A DNA stretch of 64,000 nt from Berberis thunbergii. Lineage: Eukaryota > Streptophyta > Magnoliopsida > Ranunculales > Berberidaceae. The notes below the pieces were generated by a model. That model made no database searches. It saw nothing but the letters and a program-made list of their open reading frames with translations, and was not told where the DNA came from. The position numbers and the translations under genes are program-made. Positions 33,788 to 45,647 of this stretch are shown in pieces (position 1 is the stretch's first letter; each line of letters opens with the position of its first letter). The stretch is from assembly GCA_003290165.1 (NCBI GenBank), contig QNQO01005766.1, positions 169,354 through 233,353 of the forward strand, written 5' to 3'.

Positions 33788-33829
33788 GGCAGCTGCCCCT
33801 GCTTTTAGTCGAGTCCTAGTTCCTTCAAT

Positions 33830-35600
33830 CATTTGGGGACATCAATCTTCAATAATCAATTTGCTTTCTTCTTTATTTCTCATTGTGGCTTTATTTGAGG
33901 TTTACATGGGTTTTCAATTTGAGTCATTTATGCAACAATCAAACCCCCCATCCTTCAACATTTCCACCCCAAACATCCAAAACCACCAGCGAATTCAACT
34001 TGCCTGCAAAACTTGTATTTCGACCTTTGAATCAAACCCCATTAAGGTAAATGTCCAATCTTTCATGTTAGTTTTTTGAATGCTTTGATTTGGATCTTTA
34101 ATTGCTAAGTTACCTTGTTTTCTTATCCATTTTGTGTTTCAGATTAGTTAGTAAATAAACTCAGTTCAAGAACTTGAATTACCCATTTGTGTGTGATTGT
34201 TGTGTTGATTTCAGTGTGTTTAGGTCTTGAATTACCATTTTTTGTTTTTTTTTTGTTTTTTTTTCTTTTCAAAAAAACAAGTTAAAAACCTCTTTGGTAA
34301 TAAAAGTGAGGCATCCGATATCCCTGTTTTGTATTGAGATCTATGTCAAACAAATTTGCAAAAACATTGTTATAATGCCTATACTAATGTAATTATATGG
34401 GATGGATCATATTAATATTATTTATTTATTCTAATTTCTTAGAGATATCAACGACCCCCCTCCCTTATTTTGGGGGGAAAAAAACTCTCAGAACAAGAAA
34501 ATTGTTTGGATGACAATTGTGAATTGTCGGATGACTTTATCTTTTCTAAGATAAATATGCATGTAGGAAGGAAACGTGTCCAATGCATGATTTGTTGCTT
34601 TATCCATATTGCTAACCAATTCATTGTATGGTGCTTTTTTTAATAAATAAAAATTATCATCTGTCATACCATAAATTAATTTTCTCTACATATCCATACC
34701 AATATGATAATGACCTTTTATATAAATATTAAACAAATAAAATAAAAATCTATAAGGGATCTTAAAACGTTTGAATCATAAACAACAAATTACAAAATTT
34801 TTGAAGAAGACAAATAAATGAAAAGACATTGATTCGACCTAACAGAAAATTATATAAAAATTCCATTGGATATTATGTCGTATAGACAAGTAGTAGTAAT
34901 TTAGCTTACATTTGCGGTTTGCTTACACTATTACACGATAGATATCCTTACATCACGCCTTAGTAACTATAAATAGTGGCAATTTTGTAGTTAGATTTTT
35001 CTTTGTAACACTATGAGTTCAATAATACAACATGCTCCCACTTTTTGACTCTAACATTTCTCCTGGAAAAAAAATCACCACCTTTTTTTTGGAAATGCTA
35101 AATAATAGTTTTCTAAAAATTGATCTAGGCGGCCTCTTAGGTGGGTTTTTGAAAATTTTGTATTTCTAGTTCGAAAAAAAAAATTAACTCTGTTTTTTAA
35201 ATATATTTTGCAGATATATCTTGACATTGAATTGGAAGTAATTTATATATTATTATGCTTAACTTTATAAATTATAAGAAATAAATAAATAACTGCCTAG
35301 GCCCCCGCCCAATCCTCTGGGCGCTAGTCCCCTACTCGCTACCTGCCTAGTGTTTTTTTAAATACTACTAAATAACACCACCATAATAAAAAAAACCCAC
35401 CACCACTTTTCTTTCCGTCTTCTCCATCATGAACAATACAAAAAAATGGGTTAGTAGGAAGAACCCAGTTGAATCAAACCAAAATCAATGGGGAAGGAGT
35501 AATATGGTATCAGAGATGACAACAATTTTGTACAAATGCGATTCATTAATTTGCTTTGATTTCAGTCTTAGAGTGTCTGAAGGTTTAAGAGCCTTCATTT
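33830..35600. other. Non-coding; LTR-like and MITE-like remnants
   Basis: No gene recognised. 34966-34976 (ACTATAAATAG) is a TATA-like box in sequence with LTR character. 35507-35518 (TGGTATCAGAGA) resembles the initiator-Met tRNA primer-binding site of Copia elements, so a decayed Copia 5' end may lie here. 35110-35350 contains CTAGGCGGCCTCTTAGG and GCCTAGGCCCCCGCCC blocks in inverted arrangement, typical of small plant MITEs; ends not defined. Confidence 0.4.
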
Positions 35601-35623
35601 AAGGTGTGCAGCTGAACTCCCAA

Positions 35624-35667
35624 CCCCCCCCCCCCCCCCCTCTTTTTTTTTTTTTTTTTTTTTTTTT
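35624..35667. repeat. Poly(C)17 followed by poly(T)25
   Basis: C17 (35624-35640), then TC, then T25 (35643-35667). It generates a Gly-run/Lys-run minus ORF by chance. Confidence 0.95.
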
Positions 35668-35961
35668 CTCATTGCTCTCGTAGTGGAATTCGCGAGTGAG
35701 GAACCCCCACTTGTAGAGACCTATGCTTGTGAGGGTTCTCCACTTGCAGGAACTTGCTCGGGGGCAAAGAAAAACAAAGAGTAATAAGAAGAAAAAGAAG
35801 AAGATGAGAGAAAAAAAATAATAATAAAAATAAAAGAGAAGTAAGGAGCTTCGATGTTCTTCAATAGAATTGATGGTATAAAAAGTGGAAGCCAAAACAA
35901 CATTTCCAGCGAAACACGCGTCAATGCCTTATATTTATGATTTGCACCACCACATCAGCGC

Positions 35962-36050
35962 CACGTGAGCATAACACCCATCCATTTGTGGGTGTGTGAA
36001 AATAGTTCAGCATTCACTTAATACTCAACACCAAATTAACAAAACACGTG
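35962..36050. promoter_or_regulatory. Two G-boxes upstream of ITPK
   Basis: CACGTG at 35962-35967 and 36045-36050, about 350 and 265 bp before the TATA box. These are candidate bZIP/bHLH sites; the function is inferred from the motif only. Confidence 0.4.
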
Positions 36051-36312
36051 ATAAATGTATAAATTTTTTTTTTTCTTCCAATAATCTCAAAATAAATCCA
36101 CTGATGATGAAAATTTGGGAAAAAAAAAAGGGGAGCAGAAGCAATAGCTATCAATCAATCAGTGTCCTCCTCCTCATCGTCGTGGCATTTTCGTTATTCT
36201 TTTCATTCATCTATTCTACAACGAGAAATTCTACAACACTAGACGACGGGACATGAGCCTTCCCACGACACAAACGCATTTTCCTTCAACCCCTTCTCTC
36301 CAGTCCCCCACC

Positions 36313-36319
36313 TATATAA
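36313..36319 (+). promoter_or_regulatory. TATA box of ITPK
   Basis: TATATAA in a CT-rich context, followed by TCTCTCTATATATCTACCC. The next ATG downstream is the ITPK start at 36660, which implies a CT-rich leader of about 310 nt with no upstream ATG before it. Confidence 0.6.
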
Positions 36320-36659
36320 TCTCTCTATATATCTACCCTTCCCCACTCACCATCTTCCCCCATACAATATTATCATCTTCGTTATCTGACCGCGTATCGT
36401 CTCGTCTCCTTCATCATCTCATCATCAACGCCAGAGCTCCTCTGTCATCTCTCATTCTCGCTCGCTTTTCTAGGGTTTCAATCTTCATCATCTATTCCTC
36501 ATTTCGAGGCTCGTCGCCTGCAAATCCAATTAAACTCATCTCTGTGTTTGATAATCATTGGATAAGGAAAAATCTTCGATCAAATTGAATCAATTAGGTT
36601 TTCTATTTGAACCAAAAGAAAATATTTGTTTCGTCATTTATTAATTTGAACGGAAGATC

Positions 36660-39600
36660 ATGAGGTTTAGCGGAGAAATCGCTTATAGAAATGAGGAGAT
36701 GGACGAAGAAGAGACGGATTTGAATTCTTCTTATTCAATGTTTCCGAATAAGGAGATGCTTGTCGTCGGTTATGCTCTCACATCCAAGAAAAAGAAGAGT
36801 TTCTTGCAGCCCAAGCTTGAAGGTCTAGCTAGGTAAAACATCCTCTCTCGTCTCTCTTGTTTCTAAATCACTCTGTTTATGCTATGGTTTCGTAGATTAA
36901 TTTGAGCCTTTGAGCTACATTTCTTCCTGTTTCATATACTTTTCTTTTTCCTTATGTATATCTTTGGCAAAGCAAAGATCCTTTATGTTTGTTCCTTTGT
37001 TTTCTTTCTTCCTCCTATTAATGATTCTTTGTTAAGAATTATTTTATTGTTCTTCGAAATTTCGTGGATTTCCTTAAAAAAAAATTGTTTCTTTGTCTTG
37101 AAGCTCTTCAGTTTCAGTAGAGATTGAAGAAAATAATGCGAAATTAGAATCCACACATTCTTTTTGTACACCACACTAATCTATTGAATGATTGGTCAAG
37201 TTGTAAAAGAAAACTGTTCATTAGTTGAATAATTGTGGATGTGGAATCACTTTAGAATATTTGAACTATTTCTTTGTCTCATCTTGATGTTTACCTTTGG
37301 TATCCGGAATGTTGTTTACTTTTCCATCCACTAGGTGGAGTGTTCTTTCCATGTCTACAGTAAGTCGATGTTTGATGTTTTTCTAAGAGTCAAGTCTTGG
37401 TTTACTTGGATGTCATTATGAAAAGACTCTAGTCTAACTATCGTTGAAAATTTTGAGTGCATTATGTCTCTATACAGCATGATCCATTGCAACTGTGGTG
37501 ATTTGGTTAGACATATTGCACATAAGTTTGATGTTTATAATGGGATTTCCAGATCTAAATCTCAAGATAATGCCAAATTCGAAACATTTTTTCATTGAAG
37601 CTGGCGGCCAGAGATTTGTTTTGATTTTTAGTATTTCTAGTTGACTATAGTATGTGCAATGTACAATTTTATCGTGCAAAATAGTATATTTTAGCACGTG
37701 TACAATGTTTCAAAAGCCATAAAATGGTTAGGCATTCATAGAAGATAGGATTATGAAAATAGTATGTAATTATGTATACAAGCACACAATTCTGCACACT
37801 GTATTTGAAAAGTGAAAGTTTAATGGAGAGATGAACACATCGTCCACTTTACCTATTGAATATTTTACACCCTCAGGAGTTTTGAAGTGATCTCCTTGAC
37901 AGTTTAACCACATTAACAAAAAGTTTGCCAATTCTGAAAGATTATATGGTGAAGTTACTGCTGAAAGTAGACAAATCCATAATTCCTTACCGTATTTATT
38001 AATAGGCTACAAACATCAAATTATGTGATGTTTTGTGGAAGTGATTTTTATAGTGGAGATAACCCTCATAAAAATTTTCAAGTGATTTGGAAACTCCTAA
38101 CCAGGTAAACTTTCTGGGAAGTAAGAAAAGAGAGGTATGTTGATGTCATTCCAAGTGTGTAGTTGTGTGGTTATATGGTTACATATGAAATAAGTTTCAT
38201 CCAGTATTTTTCTGAAGTTATTTGAATGAATTCGGACTATGAGATATAACAAATTATCTATTAAGTCAGCTGTCAGAGCATGTGAGTATATTCCATATTG
38301 ATCTGTATCTGGTTTGCATCTGCCATTGTTTTGGGGGATGACTTATTCGATAATGGGACATATTGTGCATACACCGTTACCAAAGGGCTAGAGGGTATAA
38401 AGATTTTTAAAAAAACTTTATGTATGGAATTGCCTTCAATGATGCTATCCCACCACCGGTTCTAAGTTACTCATTTGGGAAAATTGCAATCTCGTATATT
38501 CACTTTCATATGGTTCTTCAGCAGAATATCTTATCACTTTTAAACTCTGTGTATATTCTCTAATAAGCCAATATATGATCAACTGTGTATGTGCTGCTTT
38601 ATATGTTTGCTCATTCTTATAAGCATGATCAATGTTGCATTCTGCATGCTATTATGCACTTACTTAGTTGTCATAAATTTGATCATTCTTAAACTATATT
38701 TCCTATTATTCATTACTGTTTTAATGTTTTTACTATTGCCAAACTAAATGCATGTTATGTATGGTCCAGAAATAAAGGGATATTATTTGTTGCGATTGAT
38801 CAAAGCAAGCCACTCTCAGATCAAGGTCCCTTTGACATAGTTCTTCATAAGGTCAGTTGGTTTTCTTTATTTTATTTAATCCAGTAGTTTTATTTTCCTG
38901 ATATATTCCAATATTGAATTGAGGCAGTCATTTCTCACTTTTCTTCAGAGTACAGACAACTGTTAGACAAAGATATGTGCACATGCTTAAATGTGTCTCC
39001 TCTAATGTCTTCTACAGACACGCGTAGTGATGGGAAGAACCTCATGAGAGATTGTATAATTTATATGGACATTGAATGTTCATCAGTATTTGATGAAGTT
39101 GTAGTTTCTCTTATAGTCTTACTCAATTATTCTTGCCTTTTCTATGTGTTTCATCTAATATCTTTCACCGTTCTGTGTATTCTTAATTTGATCATGCGTA
39201 TTCATAATTTGAGCATTATATTTGGAGGAGACTAACTGTCATCAGTATCTGATGAAGTTTGTATTACTCTTTCTTACACAGTTAACTGGAAAGGAGTGGC
39301 GCCAAATTCTGGAGGTTAGTTGGAATTTTCAAATTTGTTACATCTTATTGTGAGTGTTCGTTTCATACATGGATAAGTAGATTCATAGTATCTTGTTTCT
39401 GGGATACTCTTTATTTGTTATGTTTGTTATAAACTGCCATCAACTATATAGGGGACAAATATGCTCTGGCAGCGGTTCATTCAAATTATGCATCTTTTAG
39501 TTTTAAAAACTCATTTCTGTCCAACATAATGTGCAGACTGCTTGCTCATTCCTTCATCATGATATCTGATAGTTGAGGTCAAGGCCTCAACAATTCCAAC

Positions 39601-42600
39601 AGCAAATGAGGATTTATCAGCATTTAATCTGCTTATCTGACTTACTCAGGTGTTGCTAAGCATAATTTTGTTGTCTTTTTTTGGCAAAAAGTCTAGTATC
39701 CCTTTGAACCAGTTGTCCCTAATTTTCATTTATTTGCTTATTATAGTTGGAGTTTGATGATCCCATGGTCATGTCAATGTCGACATTTGGTATGGTTTGA
39801 ATTTTTCACAAGCCTGTTTGTTTTTCATTTTAGTATTGTTACTTTTTTTTCTTGGCGTTGCTAGTCTAGCTGTGATTAATATTAGTTGGTTGTGACGTAA
39901 TGGCAACTAATTGAAAGACCGTCTCAATTCTTAATTCAAGATACATAATTGTAGGTGAGCAAAAGAACTGTAGGATGCAAGCCAGATCTTTTGATTTTAT
40001 GTTGTATGCTTCTTCATTCATCATCTGCTGCCTGTTTGATGCCAATATCATATTATCTATGTTTTTAAGTCAAGTGCCCTTTTGATGCTATGGTTTTTCA
40101 ACTCCTCGTTATTTATTTATTTGACGTTATTTATTTATTGTTTTTTTTTTTTTTTTGAAGGATTACAGACAAGAACACCCAGAAGTTACTATCCTTGATC
40201 CTCCAGATGCCATTCAACATGTATACAATCGGCAGTTCATGCTTCAAGATGTAGCTGATCTAAACTTGTCCAACAGCTATGGTAAGTCTTCTATTAGGTT
40301 TTATTTATTTATTTTAAAGATGGGAATGTAATTCTTCACTTCCTTACTTGTTTGCTGGTCAATTCAGCATCCACTAGTTTTGCACCACCGTCATCATGTT
40401 CGTCTGTAAATTATTTTCATTTATTTATTATTATTATTTTTGCCTCATCCATTTGTGGCAAAATGAGTATAAAGGTGGCATTGTAAGTTTTTTCCTTGCT
40501 ATTTTATAGGGGTGTTTTATGATGACAAATAATAATTACTGATTGATATTGCAGGTAAAGTTGGCGTCCCTAGGCAGTTAGTTATTAAGGAAGATCCATT
40601 GTCCATTCCTGATGCAGTTGCTAAAGCTGGGCTCAGGCTACCCCTAGGTAATTCTCTATTCAGTAGATGCTCTGGTCAGATCAGTCTCTGATATCCAGTG
40701 CAGTACTCATTTATTTTGAAGTATTATATTTATAGGAATAGTAATTGTTCTGAAGTTGATCGATGCATTATAATTATGAATCCAACTTTGAGGAATGCAG
40801 AAATTAGATCTGTCAGACTCTTCTTTTGTTCAATTGTCAGGGTGATCTCTCTGTAAATTTAATAGGAGATGACTACAGTTTGATGGTCTTAGCGCTCTCC
40901 AGCTAACCACCTTAAATTGTTTAAACTGATTTAACTATTTCTTTTTCATTCTTTATGTGTTTCAGTTGCAAAACCTCTTAGTGCAAAGTCTCACCAATTA
41001 TCACTTGCTTTTGATCAACTATCCTTGTTGAAACTTGATCCTCCACTGGTTCTACAAGAGTTTGTCAATCATGGTATGGTTCTAAAATTAATACTGCAGT
41101 GAGCAAATCAACATATCTTGTTACAACTCAAAACTGCACTGGTTAGCATGAACCATGAATATTTTGTTTGGTTTCAGGGGGTGTTCTTTTCAAGGTATAT
41201 ATCGTCGGTGAAGCCATAAAGGTTGTGCGGCGCTTCTCTCTACCTGATGTTAGTAGGCGTGAGTTAAATAATACTGGCATGTTCCGTTTCCCAAGAGTTT
41301 CTTGTGCTGCAGCTTCTGCAGATGAAGCAGATCTGGATCCTGTTATTGCTGGTAAGATCATTGGGTTTGATTGTACTTGATACCTGAAATGCCTAGGACA
41401 CTCTGTTTGGAGTTATTTACATTCTACAACATGTGATTGTTCTCTCTGTCTACTGCAGAGCTTCCTCCACGGCCTTTGCTTGAGAAGCTTGCAAGGGAGC
41501 TTCGTCGTCGTCTGGTAACTTCTGTTTTCTGCTTGTTTTTATGAGCGCATGTTTGCTTAGCACTGCCCTATTATCACTTTTTTTTTCCTTGTTGGTAATT
41601 TATAGTTTACTTTTATGCATTTTTCAGGGTCTGCACTTGTTCAACATAGATATGATTCGCGAGCATGGGACCAGAGACAAGTTCTATGTTATAGATATCA
41701 ATTACTTCCCTGGCAAGTGATCACTTTGAACCCCTGAACAAATTGTTGTTGAACCATATTAATGTTACACTTACTGCTAATGAAGAAAAAAAACTTGTCC
41801 ATTTTAGCTAGAGTTGCTGTATCCATGCTAATGCTAACCTTTTCTCCTGATCAGAAGAAACCATTATCCATGTCAGCTAGAGTGCATGATTCCTTGTCTG
41901 CTTTAGTGATTAGAAATATAGAGTCAAATAGAGTTCATTTTACCTTCAATTGAATGAAACCATCACTTTGTTGCTACTGAAAATGAAATGTCTAATCTTC
42001 TGCATACCCAAAACATTTTACAAGTCTGCTTTTAATTGTATCATTAATTTACAGGTCTTGTTATTTAATAGATCGCTTTTCACAACAAGAGTAAGAACCA
42101 ATGATGTATAACCATGACATATTAGGTTCACGTGTAGGACATCCAATTTGGGATAGTTGAACCTTGCATTTGGCTAAGCTTCTTTATGACAAATACTATA
42201 GTTCTTTTAATCTGATAATATTTACTTACATTACTAGTGCATCTACACAAGTATAACTATACCATGTGAATTGTGTTGTTTAGATGCACTGATATCGGTT
42301 TTGTATTTTGTGCTTTTGATATACTTGTTGTGTTGTTACTTTTAGGGATGGCAACGGGGCGGATTTGGGCAAATCCATCCCCGCCCTGTTGGGGATAGCG
42401 GATCTCCGAATCCGCCCCGAATATCCGTTTATACTAATTTTCAAAAACCATCCCGCTCCGATCGGATTGGCAGATCTCTGCCCCGCCCCGAATATCCGTT
42501 AAAAAAATTAATAAAATTTTTTGTCTTCATTTCTTCTCAATAACAACTCAAAAATTAGGTCTGACTATCTTCTTGTTTATTCTGTCAAAATGCCAAAGAA

Positions 42601-44295
42601 GATATATTGGGCGAACCTATTGGCGGACAAAACATTCATACAAACAGTAATGGAAGACAACATATTTAACAAAATTCTATCACTCGACTCTACTAAAGAA
42701 ATAAACAAGTAATCTTCCCTTTTTTTTCTTTTTTTCTTTTTTTTTTTCTGAAAAGATACTCAAAATAAAATACTGAGAGATTCTAGGGCCTCCTTCCTTT
42801 CTCTACTGTTGTAATTTCCCCATCTGTAGCACTATTAAAGTGCAATCTCTCTACATATTTTATATCAAAGTGTACTATCAAGGACCTAATGAGCAACTTC
42901 ATATTCTGTCTTGTAGCAACTTCATATTTTCAAAGTCTCAGTCTTCCTATTCCCATCATAAATCTAAAAAAAGAGTTCTTCACAAGCTTATCAGCCTTAG
43001 TGTTTGGCGCAGAGAAGGGACAGAGAGAGAGAAGGAAGGGGAGGGGTTGGTGGTCGACGACAGATTGAGGAAGGGGGAGAGGTTGGTGGTCGATGACGAA
43101 CTGAGGAAGAGAGGGTAGTTGCAGTGGCCGGTGATGCTTGGTGTAGAGATGGGTTTTTCATTGGAGACTGCTGATGCTGCAACACCGATCTCCAACCACA
43201 GAGTAGCAGATCTTGCCTGATCTCTCTCACGTCACTCTTTCTTGTCTCCAGCCACAGATCTGGCCTGATCTTTCTCACTGTCACTCCCTCTTGTCACTTA
43301 GCCCTTGTGCTTGCGAAACAGAATGGGAGGCGGTCAGGAGGGGTGGTGGTGCACTGGCGCTTTCGAAGCAGAGGGAGGCGGGGATAAGATTAGCATTGAG
43401 AAGGAGAAGAAAAGAAGGAAGAAGGAGAGGCGATGCTAGAAGGGAAGGGAAGCTTCTAGATATATGTGGAAAGAAATTAGGTTTAGGGTATTATAATAAT
43501 TGAAGGGTATTCTTTAATACATGTGATAAACGGATACATATCTGTCCTGAAACAGTGATGGATCCAATTTTGATATTCATATCCGCCCCATAAACCGTTA
43601 AGGCAAACCCAATCCGCCCCAAATGGGGTGGGGCAGAGCGGATATCCGTGAAAAACTGCCCCATTGCCATCCCTAGTTACTTTGGTCTATCCTATTGATC
43701 TTTCTCGTAATATAGTATTCTTGAAACATTATTTAGTTGCACAGAGTGGCATTGCCAGTTTGAAAGCTTGCCGAGACACAGAGTTGAAATATAAAGACAA
43801 CTTTAAATAGCCTGCAAGGGAAAAAGAAAAAACTTTAAAATGGTCGAGCAAATGAAGATGTTGCGTATCTAAATCAGTTGTGTACCAATTGGTGTGAAAA
43901 GGAAAGCTGGAGTTTGTCTTATTAAACTGCCTTGGTAGAGTTTTACTGTCTCAATTGTATCTTTTATTGAAGCGTGAATATGGAATCTTGGCAATGCTGT
44001 GAATCATGTGAGTTTTGTCTTCAGTATAAAGTCATTCAATGGTCTTTCAATGTTTTTCATGTAAGCGAAGCATCATTAGTTTCTTCTTTTACTTGAAAGA
44101 AATCTAAAAGGAAGTAGTTTGAGGGAATATTGTTGCAAATGAATCTGTTTCTTTGTGTTATTTTTGCAGCGATATACTTGTATTGCACTTTGTGCTTATT
44201 ACAATCTTTTGACCTTTTCAGGGTTAGCTAAAGTCCCAGAATATGAGCACATATTTACAGATTTTCTCTTGAGCTTGGTTCGTAGCAGAGTATAA
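36660..44295 (+). CDS. ITPK: Inositol-tetrakisphosphate 1-kinase (ITPK2/3-like), 10 exons
   Basis: Exons: 36660-36832, 38770-38851, 39282-39314, 40161-40281, 40555-40647, 40966-41073, 41178-41351, 41459-41514, 41628-41712, 44222-44295; they sum to 999 nt, 332 aa plus stop, with all phases consistent. The enzyme has an ATP-grasp fold. N-terminal [19 protein letters not shown] is diagnostic of the ITPK2/3 group. Inositol-phosphate and ATP sites include [77 protein letters not shown] and the metal-binding DINYFPG. It phosphorylates Ins(1,3,4)P3 and related inositol phosphates on the route to phytate, and some members make 5-InsP7. Intron 9 (2.5 kb) uses GC-AG and holds a hAT element. The start is the first ATG after the TATA box. 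Confidence 0.95.
41713..44221 (+). other. GC-AG intron 9 of ITPK
   Basis: The donor is TG|GCAAGT, not GT. Exon 9 must end at 41712 because joining to 44222 gives Gly-Leu-Ala in frame ([12 protein letters not shown]) as in the family. GCAAGT is the known consensus of GC-AG introns. The intron contains the hAT element at 42343-43675. Confidence 0.9.
42343..43675. mobile_element. Non-autonomous hAT element 3 in ITPK intron 9, TSD GTTACTTT
   Basis: Ends TAGGGATGGCAACGGGG / CCCCATTGCCATCCCTA, with an exact 8-bp duplication GTTACTTT (42335-42342, 43676-43683). Subterminal CGGATATCCG- and CCGCCCCGAA-type motifs repeat at both ends. Interior ORFs (42840-43503) are low-complexity purine-rich DNA, not a transposase. 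Confidence 0.95.
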
Positions 44296-45430
44296 GAAGC
44301 TGTCCGCTAATCACTCTTGAATGGCTGTGACAAGGCAACTAAATTTAACCAAGGATAGTAATTATTTACTTGAAAGGAAAGAAGTTCCATGTACAGGGAT
44401 AGTATGCAATTTCTGCTTACAGGAAGAAGTTAACCCAGGCAAAGAGAACCAGGAAGTATTAGTTGCTTCTATCAATATGTCATATCAGTGAAGAGTAATA
44501 GGTCTCCCATCTTTTCTTTTCTTTTTAACTTCCTAGCCTTGTGTCCAAGGGCAAGGGGTTTAATCTATGTATCATTCTTCTCTTTGTATCAACATTTTTT
44601 ACTTTAATCTGTTACATTTTACTAGATTGTGTTGTTTGGCTTAAGTAGCTTGAAACTCTTGTTTCCGCGTGAGCACACGGGGGCTTCAAGATGATAGTGT
44701 TAAGTTGAAATATGAATTATGAGCTTGTTTTCCTGAAATGAAGCTATTTAGTGCTACTCGCTGCTAGAAAAAAATGGTGTTGGTCAGTCGCAATAATTTA
44801 AATTTTTGCTTGGATTTCGATTGATTTTGTTGTCAACTTTAAAGGTTACACATTGAGGGTTGTGTGGCATCTCTTCCATGGTGTGTTGCCACTCTAAACT
44901 TTACAAAATGGAAGAATGATATTCATGTTTCTCATAAAATATGAGTAGGTTATTGTAGGTTTTTTGTTTTTTTTTTATAAATCTCATCGTAGCCACTCTT
45001 AGATTTTGAACATCTCCAATGGCAAGCTCAGAATCTGACTTTGGATTTAATGGAGCTTTAATCCAAAGATCAAGATATTTTAGGTTTTAGCCAAAATTTA
45101 TTCAAAAAAATAAGGTTAATATTTTCTACACCCAATGAGGGAACCGAGGATACTTGGCTGCGCTCATCAACCAACTTTTTTTTTTATCTACAGTTTGAAA
45201 CTAGATTAGACTACATAATTTTCATGTGGTGGTTTTGTAAAATTCAAACGTTTTTCCAATTTTTATCCCAAGTTAAATGTCACACCCTAATTTCTTCTTC
45301 CCCTTTCCACTCATACTCCAAAACTTTAACAATCTCTCCATTATATTGGATTAGATGTTGTTTGATTTAGTAGCCCGCTTTCTCCAATCTCCTAAGGCAT
45401 TGCTTACTTCTAAGTTCGAGACCATGGGGA
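44296..45430. other. ITPK 3' UTR and intergenic DNA
   Basis: The UTR end is not identifiable with certainty; T-rich and AATAAA-poor. 45010-45085 (GAACATCTCCAATGGCAAGC...) recalls the ends of the PIF-like elements but lacks a partner. No gene seen. Confidence 0.5.
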
Positions 45431-45438
45431 CAAGATCT

Positions 45439-45540
45439 TATTTATTTATTTTAACCCTCCCCACTCCACGGATTCAAATCCGTGACGTGTGATACCATCC
45501 GTCACATCTCTACCAATTCAATTAGTATACCTTTGACGAA
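45439..45540 (-). mobile_element. Short tRNA-derived SINE, minus
   Basis: On minus, A-box-like TTGAATTGGTAGAG and B-box-like GATTTGAATCC at tRNA spacing, with a tail AAAATAAATAAATA. It is flanked by AAGATCT on both sides (45541-45547 and 45432-45438). Different from the SINE at 30253. Confidence 0.6.
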
Positions 45541-45647
45541 AAGATCTGGTTATGAAGGTCATTTTTCTAGAAGGAATTGTTGATCCTCTCTCCCAAAATA
45601 TCTTTCTTCACCATAGAAGAATCAAAATATGTGTTTTATATGGTTAC

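Larger units (their letters stand above)
26402..33826 (-). mobile_element. hAT-family transposon (TTF-zinc-finger/DUF4371 type), degenerate and nested
   Basis: A dead transposase frame (29572-27230, minus) lies between two ends with similar subterminal sequence: AAGGGCAGAGCCACG ... GGGGGCAATTGGCCC at 26402-26446, and on minus from 33826 TAGGACTCGACT ... GGGGCAGCTGCCCCCC (interrupted at 32975). On minus, a CATAAATAC TATA-like box (about 32733) and a pyrimidine-rich leader precede the coding part. No clean 8-bp duplication is visible at these borders, so the outer ends are an inference. Inserts at 29802-31217, 31444-32002 and 32975-33787 account for much of the length. Confidence 0.55.

Noticed and set aside
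35599..35924. Minus ORFs with poly-Gly, poly-Lys and hydrophobic stretches
   Set aside because: Produced by the C17/T25 tract and adjacent purine-rich DNA.
36253..36588. 111-aa ORF overlapping the ITPK leader
   Set aside because: Its ATG lies upstream of the TATA box and the sequence is CT-rich leader; not a credible uORF or gene.
42840..43503. ORFs of 92-96 aa inside the intronic hAT element
   Set aside because: Low-complexity GGA/GAA repeats; they do not resemble transposase.
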